A DNA stretch of 64,000 bases from Planctomycetota bacterium (GTDB lineage: Bacteria > Planctomycetota > Phycisphaerae > Phycisphaerales > UBA1924). A program made the translations under genes and the position numbers. Positions 60,177-64,000 of this stretch are shown here, one piece after another. The notes beneath the pieces are model-generated. The model made no database searches and was not told the origin of the DNA. It saw nothing but the letters and a program-made list of their open reading frames with translations. Position 1 is the first letter of the stretch. Each line of letters opens with the position of its first letter. The stretch is taken from contig JANRJM010000018.1 of assembly GCA_033763975.1 (NCBI GenBank), forward strand, positions 248,001 to 312,000, given 5' to 3'.

Positions 60177-61595
60177 ATGACACCCCTCAACGTGCTCCTC
60201 ATCGGCGGCGGCGGACGCGAGCACGCGCTCGCGCTCGCCATCGCACGCTCCCCCCTGCTCGGGACGCTCTACGCCACGCACGTCGACAACCCGGGCATCG
60301 CCGCCCTCGCACGCCCCGCCGACGTGCCCGTGAACATCCGCGAGATCTACCGCCTCCAGCAGTTCATCGAGAAGCACGCGATCGACCTCGTCGTCGTCGG
60401 GCCCGAAGAGCCCCTCGCCGACGGGTTCGCCGACAAGCTCGCCTCGCCCCGCACGCGCGTCTTCGGGCCGGTCGCCGCCGCCGCACGCCTCGAGGGCGAC
60501 AAGGCCTGGGCCAAGCAACTGATGCGTTCGGCGTCGATCCCCACGGCCGAGGCGCGGGTCTTCACGAACGCTGACTCCGCCCGCGCGTACGTCGAGTCGC
60601 GCGAGTCCGACGACCCGGTGCTGGCGCGCCTCGCCGCCGACCTCGCGCGCCACAACGACCCCGCGGAGCGCCGGCGCGCGCTCGAGCAGCGCGCCCGCGA
60701 GAACCGCGACGTGCAGCGCGCGCTCGACGCCGTCCGCCCGGACCTGCCCGTCATCAAGGCCGCCGGGCTGGCGAAGGGCAAGGGCGTCGTGGTGCCCGCG
60801 TCCCTCACCGAGGCGTTCGGCGCGATCGACGACATCATGGTCCGGCGCATCCACGGCGACGCCGGAAAGCAGATCGTCGTCGAGGAGCGTCTCGACGGGC
60901 CCGAGGTCTCCGTGCTCGCGCTCTGCGACGGACGCACGCTCTACGTCCTCCCGCCCTGCCAGGACCACAAGCGCCTGGGCGACAACGACACCGGCCCCAA
61001 CACCGGCGGCATGGGCGCCTTCTGCCCCTCGAACGTCCTCGACGAAACGCTCATGGCGCGCGTCGAGCGCGAGGTCCTCGTCCCCGTGGTCGACGCGCTC
61101 CGGCGCGAGGACGTCGAGTTCAAGGGCGTGCTGTACGCCGGGCTCATGCTCACCCACGCCGGGCCCAAGGTGCTCGAGTTCAACGTCCGCTTCGGCGACC
61201 CCGAGTGCCAGCCCCTCATGGCCCGCCTCCGCACCGACCTGCTCCGGATCATGCTCGCCGTCTGCGACGGCCGCCTCGACGAGACGGCCATCGAGTGGGA
61301 CCCGCGCCCCGCCTGCTGCGTCGTGCTCGCCAGCGCCGGCTACCCCGAGAAGCCCCGCACGGGCCTGCCCATCGTCGGGCTCGACCGCGCCGCCGCGCTC
61401 CCCGACGTCACCATCACCCACGCCGGCACGCGCCGCGCGCCCGACGGCACCGTCGTCACCGCCGGCGGGCGCGTGCTCGGCGTCACCGCCCTCGCCGACA
61501 CCATGGCCGCCGCCCGCGACCTCGCCTATCGCGCCTGCGAACTCATCCACTTCGAGGGCAAGACCCTCCGCACCGACATCGCCGCACGCCAGTAG
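60177..61595 (+). CDS. purD: Phosphoribosylamine-glycine ligase
   Basis: 472-residue GAR synthetase of de novo purine synthesis, joining phosphoribosylamine and glycine with ATP. Motifs: NVLLIGGGGREHALALAIAR, LVVVGPEEPLADGFADKL, ATP-grasp VIKAAGLAKGKGVVVP, PCQDHKRLGDNDTGPNTGGM, GAFCPSNVLDE and EFNVRFGDPECQPLMARL. The usual length is about 420-430; the extra residues are a charged Arg/Ala/Asp insert at about 141-189, just before the ATP-grasp lysine loop. It starts 6 bases after a TAGGAT box, no Shine-Dalgarno. folD follows 41 bases downstream. Confidence 0.96.
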   Translation: MTPLNVLLIGGGGREHALALAIARSPLLGTLYATHVDNPGIAALARPADVPVNIREIYRLQQFIEKHAIDLVVVGPEEPLADGFADKLASPRTRVFGPVAAAARLEGDKAWAKQLMRSASIPTAEARVFTNADSARAYVESRESDDPVLARLAADLARHNDPAERRRALEQRARENRDVQRALDAVRPDLPVIKAAGLAKGKGVVVPASLTEAFGAIDDIMVRRIHGDAGKQIVVEERLDGPEVSVLALCDGRTLYVLPPCQDHKRLGDNDTGPNTGGMGAFCPSNVLDETLMARVEREVLVPVVDALRREDVEFKGVLYAGLMLTHAGPKVLEFNVRFGDPECQPLMARLRTDLLRIMLAVCDGRLDETAIEWDPRPACCVVLASAGYPEKPRTGLPIVGLDRAAALPDVTITHAGTRRAPDGTVVTAGGRVLGVTALADTMAAARDLAYRACELIHFEGKTLRTDIAARQ

Positions 61596-61623
61596 CGCCC
61601 GCCGCTCGCCCCGCCCGCGCCTG

Positions 61624-61629
61624 TACCAT
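61624..61629 (+). promoter_or_regulatory. Putative -10 element (TACCAT) of folD, leaderless
   Basis: TACCAT ends 7 bases (CCACCCC) before ATG 61637, with no Shine-Dalgarno. Confidence 0.55.
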
Positions 61630-61636
61630 CCACCCC

Positions 61637-62578
61637 ATGCCCGCCCTGATCATCGACGGCAACTCCCTCGCGCACGCGCTCCGCGAGCGCATCCGCGCCC
61701 GCGTAGCGGCCCTCGCCGCCCGCGGCGTGCCCGTCCGTCTCGACGCGGTGCTCGTGGAGTCCGGCGACAACGCCGCCCGCGTCTACGCCGAGAACCAGCA
61801 GAAGACGTGCGCCGCGCTGGGCATCGAGTACCGCCTGCACCGGATCGTGCCCGCGCCGGGGCAGCAGGCGACCTTCGACGACATCGCCGGGCGCGTCCTG
61901 CTGCTCTCCAGCGACGACGCGGTGTCCGCGCTCATGATGCATCTCCCGCTGCCCGAGGGCGTCGACGCCTACCGCGTGCAGCGCCTCATCGCGCCCGAGA
62001 AGGACGTCGAGGGCGTCAACCCCGCCAACATCGGCAACATCGTCTACGGACGCTCCAGCCTCGCGCCGTGCACCGCACTGGCCGTCATCAAGATGATCGA
62101 GCACGTCGTCGCGCCCGAGGTGTCGCTCGCGGGCGGCGGGCTGTGCTCGGGCGTGCCGTCCGAGCCGCTGCTGCGCGGGAAGGTCGCGGTGTGCGTGGGC
62201 GCGGGCGATGTCGTCGGCAAGCCCATCGCCGTGCTCCTCATGCGCCACGAGGCCACGGTCATTTCCTGCAACAAGCACACGCCCGATCTGCCGGGGCTCG
62301 CGCGGTCGGCCGACATCCTCGTCGCCGCCGCCGGCGTGCCCGGGCTCATCTCGCGCGACATGGTGAAGCCCGGCGCGGTCGTGCTCGACGTCGGGGTCAA
62401 CCGCGTGAAGGGGGCCGACGGCAAGTCGCGCACCGTCGGCGACGTCGAGTTCTCGGGCGTCAGTCAGGTCGCCGGACACGTGAGCCCCGTGCCCGGGGGC
62501 GTCGGGCCCGTCACGGTCGCGATGCTGCTGCACAACGTCGTCGAGGCCGCCGAGGCCCGCCTCGCCCCGCGTCGGTAA
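61637..62578 (+). CDS. folD: Methylenetetrahydrofolate dehydrogenase/cyclohydrolase
   Basis: 313 residues. Catalytic Tyr and Lys are in VYAENQQKTCAALGIEYRL, folate-binding MMHLPLPEGV and IAPEKDVEGVNPANIG follow, then the NADP fold with CVGAGDVVGKPIAVLLMRHE, and the C-terminal PVPGGVGPVTVAMLLHNVVE. The order and residues are canonical for bifunctional FolD. The cofactor-loop GAGDVVGKP replaces the common GRSxxVGxP. It supplies 10-formyl-THF to purine synthesis, so lying next to purD fits. The start lies 7 bases after a TACCAT box. Confidence 0.96.
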   Translation: MPALIIDGNSLAHALRERIRARVAALAARGVPVRLDAVLVESGDNAARVYAENQQKTCAALGIEYRLHRIVPAPGQQATFDDIAGRVLLLSSDDAVSALMMHLPLPEGVDAYRVQRLIAPEKDVEGVNPANIGNIVYGRSSLAPCTALAVIKMIEHVVAPEVSLAGGGLCSGVPSEPLLRGKVAVCVGAGDVVGKPIAVLLMRHEATVISCNKHTPDLPGLARSADILVAAAGVPGLISRDMVKPGAVVLDVGVNRVKGADGKSRTVGDVEFSGVSQVAGHVSPVPGGVGPVTVAMLLHNVVEAAEARLAPRR

Positions 62579-62620
62579 AGCCCGAAGGTCCGGCCCCGCC
62601 CGGCAATGCGCCGACGCTGC

Positions 62621-62626
62621 TATCGT
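62621..62626 (+). promoter_or_regulatory. Putative -10 element (TATCGT) upstream of tatA
   Basis: TATCGT would place a start site near 62633, giving tatA a leader of about 58 bases. A GTG lies 6 bases after the box but opens a frame that only shadows tatA. Confidence 0.4.
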
Positions 62627-62690
62627 TCCCCCGTGAGCAGCCGTGTGCCGCCCCGCGCGGGGACGCACGCCAAGCCTCCCGGAACCACCC

Positions 62691-62969
62691 ATGTTCGGCC
62701 TGAATCACTGGGAACTGCTGATCATCCTCGCCATTGCGCTGCTGCTCTTCGGGCGCAAGCTGCCCGACGTGGGTCGCAGCCTCGGCAAGGGCATCATCGA
62801 GTTCAAGAAGGGCCTCAAGGGCGTCACCGACGAGATCGACGAGGCCTCGCGCGCCGACGTCGAGCGTCCCAACCCCTACCGCGCCCCGCTCGCCGAGAGC
62901 GGCGAGGACCGGCGCGTGAGCCGCGAGGACGTCGTCGTCGAGGCCCCCAAGCCCGCGCAGAACGCGTGA
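62691..62969 (+). CDS. tatA: Sec-independent translocase TatA
   Basis: 92 residues. One N-terminal transmembrane helix (WELLIILAIALLLFG), the TatA/B hinge with FGRKLPDVGRSLGKG, then an amphipathic helix FKKGLKGVTDEIDEASRADV and a charged tail. The FGxKLPxxGRxLGKGIxEFKKGLK pattern is TatA rather than TatB. It forms the pore of the twin-arginine system. Several Tat substrates are predicted in this window (MBL-fold hydrolase, ankyrin protein, GSP39-like SDR). tatC is not nearby. GGA spaced 8 bases from the ATG gives a weak Shine-Dalgarno. Confidence 0.94.
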   Translation: MFGLNHWELLIILAIALLLFGRKLPDVGRSLGKGIIEFKKGLKGVTDEIDEASRADVERPNPYRAPLAESGEDRRVSREDVVVEAPKPAQNA

Positions 62970-63003
62970 CACGCCCGTGACCGGGCCCCCCGCCCCGCGC
63001 GGG

Positions 63004-63009
63004 TACACT
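63004..63009 (+). promoter_or_regulatory. Putative -10 element (TACACT), leaderless
   Basis: TACACT ends 7 bases (CGCGCGC) before ATG 63017, with no Shine-Dalgarno. Confidence 0.5.
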
Positions 63010-63016
63010 CGCGCGC

Positions 63017-64000
63017 ATGCCCCGGTTCATTCCTCCCCGTCTCGGCCGTCCGCTCATCGCTCGCGCGTGCGCGGGCTTGCTCGCGTGCTGCGGCACAACG
63101 CTCGCCGCGTACGCCCAGCCCGGCTTCACGCCTGACATCACGCTGCCCGACGTCCTGGTGACGCGCGACAACACGCGCATCGACCGCTCGTGCCGCGTCG
63201 TGATTCCCGAGGGGCTCGTCATCCCCGACGCCGACGGCGACGGCGTGATCCACATCCTCACCCCGGGCATCACCGTCGAGTTCGCGGCCGGCGCGCCCCT
63301 GCGCGGCACTCTCGTCGGCGACGCCCCCGACCACACCCCCTGGGACGCGCTCGCCGGCGTCGGCATCCGCGTGGAGAACGCCGCCAACGTCACCATCCGC
63401 GGCGCCCACGTCGGTGGCTACAAGGTCGCGATCCTCGCCCGCAACGCCGACGGGCTCACCGTCGAGCACGCCGACCTGCGGGACAACTTCCGCCAGCGCC
63501 TGGGCTCGACGCCCTGGGCCGAGGACGCCCGCGACTGGCTCTGGCCCCACGCCAACGACAGCCGCGAGTGGGCCACGCGCTACGGCGCCGCCCTGCTCGT
63601 CGAGCGCTCGCGCGACGTCACCATCCGGCGCGTCGTCGCCCGGCGCGGGCAGAACGGCATCATGCTCGACCGCGTCTCGCACGCGAGGATCTACGACAAC
63701 GACTGCTCGTTCCTCTCCGGCTGGGGGCTCGCCATGTGGCGCACCTCCGACAGCGTCATCTCGCGCAACGCCTTCGACTTCTGCGTGCGCGGGCACAGCG
63801 AGGGCGTCTACAACCGCGGGCAGGACTCCGCCGGCATCCTCTGCTTCGAGCAGTGCTCCCGCAACCTCTTCGCCGAGAACTCCGCCACCCACGGGGGCGA
63901 CGGCTTCTTCGGCTTCGCCGGCAAGGAGGCCCTGGGCGAAACCCCGCCGCCCTCCCCGGACTTCGACTACGCCCACGCCGGCTGCAACGACAACGAGTTC
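63017..64000 (+). CDS. Secreted right-handed beta-helix protein (partial)
   Basis: 328 codons are visible and the gene continues past the right edge. A signal peptide (ACAGLLACCGTTLAAYAQPG) is followed by short beta-helix turns with the NosD/pectate-lyase-like spacing: VGIRVENAANVTIRGAHVGG, VAILARNADGLTVEHADLRD, SAGILCFEQCSRNLFAENSA. NosD-type proteins and parallel beta-helix carbohydrate-active enzymes share this; no catalytic site is seen in the part available. Likely an exported polysaccharide-binding or -cleaving protein. It starts 7 bases after a TACACT box. Confidence 0.85.
   Translation, partial: MPRFIPPRLGRPLIARACAGLLACCGTTLAAYAQPGFTPDITLPDVLVTRDNTRIDRSCRVVIPEGLVIPDADGDGVIHILTPGITVEFAAGAPLRGTLVGDAPDHTPWDALAGVGIRVENAANVTIRGAHVGGYKVAILARNADGLTVEHADLRDNFRQRLGSTPWAEDARDWLWPHANDSREWATRYGAALLVERSRDVTIRRVVARRGQNGIMLDRVSHARIYDNDCSFLSGWGLAMWRTSDSVISRNAFDFCVRGHSEGVYNRGQDSAGILCFEQCSRNLFAENSATHGGDGFFGFAGKEALGETPPPSPDFDYAHAGCNDNEF

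Noticed and set aside
62633-62980. GTG-started frame 6 bases after a TATCGT box
   Set aside because: Overlaps tatA in another frame and encodes an Arg-rich shadow sequence.

Overview
The window is a GC-rich bacterial chromosome segment, very probably from a planctomycete and most likely class Phycisphaerae. The evidence is family content: three large Ser/Thr kinases with transmembrane segments and C-terminal TPR arrays, two of them paired with ECF sigma factors; a HAF-repeat secreted protein ending in a PEP-CTERM-like tail; an N-terminal LEPR-like secretion motif; a CxxCGY...CPEC zinc-ribbon membrane protein; and many Tat or lipoprotein signals. No rRNA, tRNA, CRISPR array, transposase or integrase was recognised.

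Layout. 1-3.7 kb: minus-strand genes for small-molecule metabolism (SDR, NTF2-like, metallo-beta-lactamase fold, alpha/beta hydrolase fused to DUF6130), by eye lower in GC than the rest. 3.9-13.3 kb: two divergent ECF sigma/Ser-Thr kinase modules around a HAF-repeat protein. 13.4-20.9 kb: VOC protein, ankyrin protein, an arsenic operon (arsR, then a single frame joining arsC to arsM), katG, and small stress-type genes. 21-33.5 kb: ispG, TraB-like and esterase genes, a minus-strand array of tricorn-type protease, ECF sigma, histidine kinase and sigma-54 activator, an inositol-monophosphatase-family gene and a zinc-ribbon membrane protein. 33.5-42.2 kb: Fur/PerR-like regulator, third kinase, PilZ protein, obg, two glycosyltransferases, MFS transporter, DUF421 protein.

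42.2-59.6 kb is a dense envelope and general-stress island. It holds a GSP39-like SDR, DUF883 and holin-like membrane proteins, a BON protein with a FUS-like Gly/Tyr/Gln repeat tract, a double PRC-barrel protein, a YciF-like ferritin fold, a BON lipoprotein, a two-component system, a sigma-70 factor, an entericidin-like lipoprotein, CsbD, a lipoprotein beta-carbonic anhydrase, a frameshifted Ca2+/Na+ antiporter and a tandem Usp. Several of these families are general-stress (sigma-S or sigma-B) targets in model bacteria, so the local sigma factor and two-component system are plausible controllers; that is inference. 59.6-64 kb returns to housekeeping genes (DCC protein, purD, folD, tatA) and ends inside a beta-helix protein.

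A recurring signal is a TANNNT hexamer ending 6-7 bases before the start codon of genes lacking a Shine-Dalgarno sequence, which points to leaderless transcripts. The observations I rate highest are the arsC-arsM single frame, the prion-like BON protein, the leaderless promoter set, the sigma-54 activator with a degenerate receiver, and the twin sigma/kinase modules.
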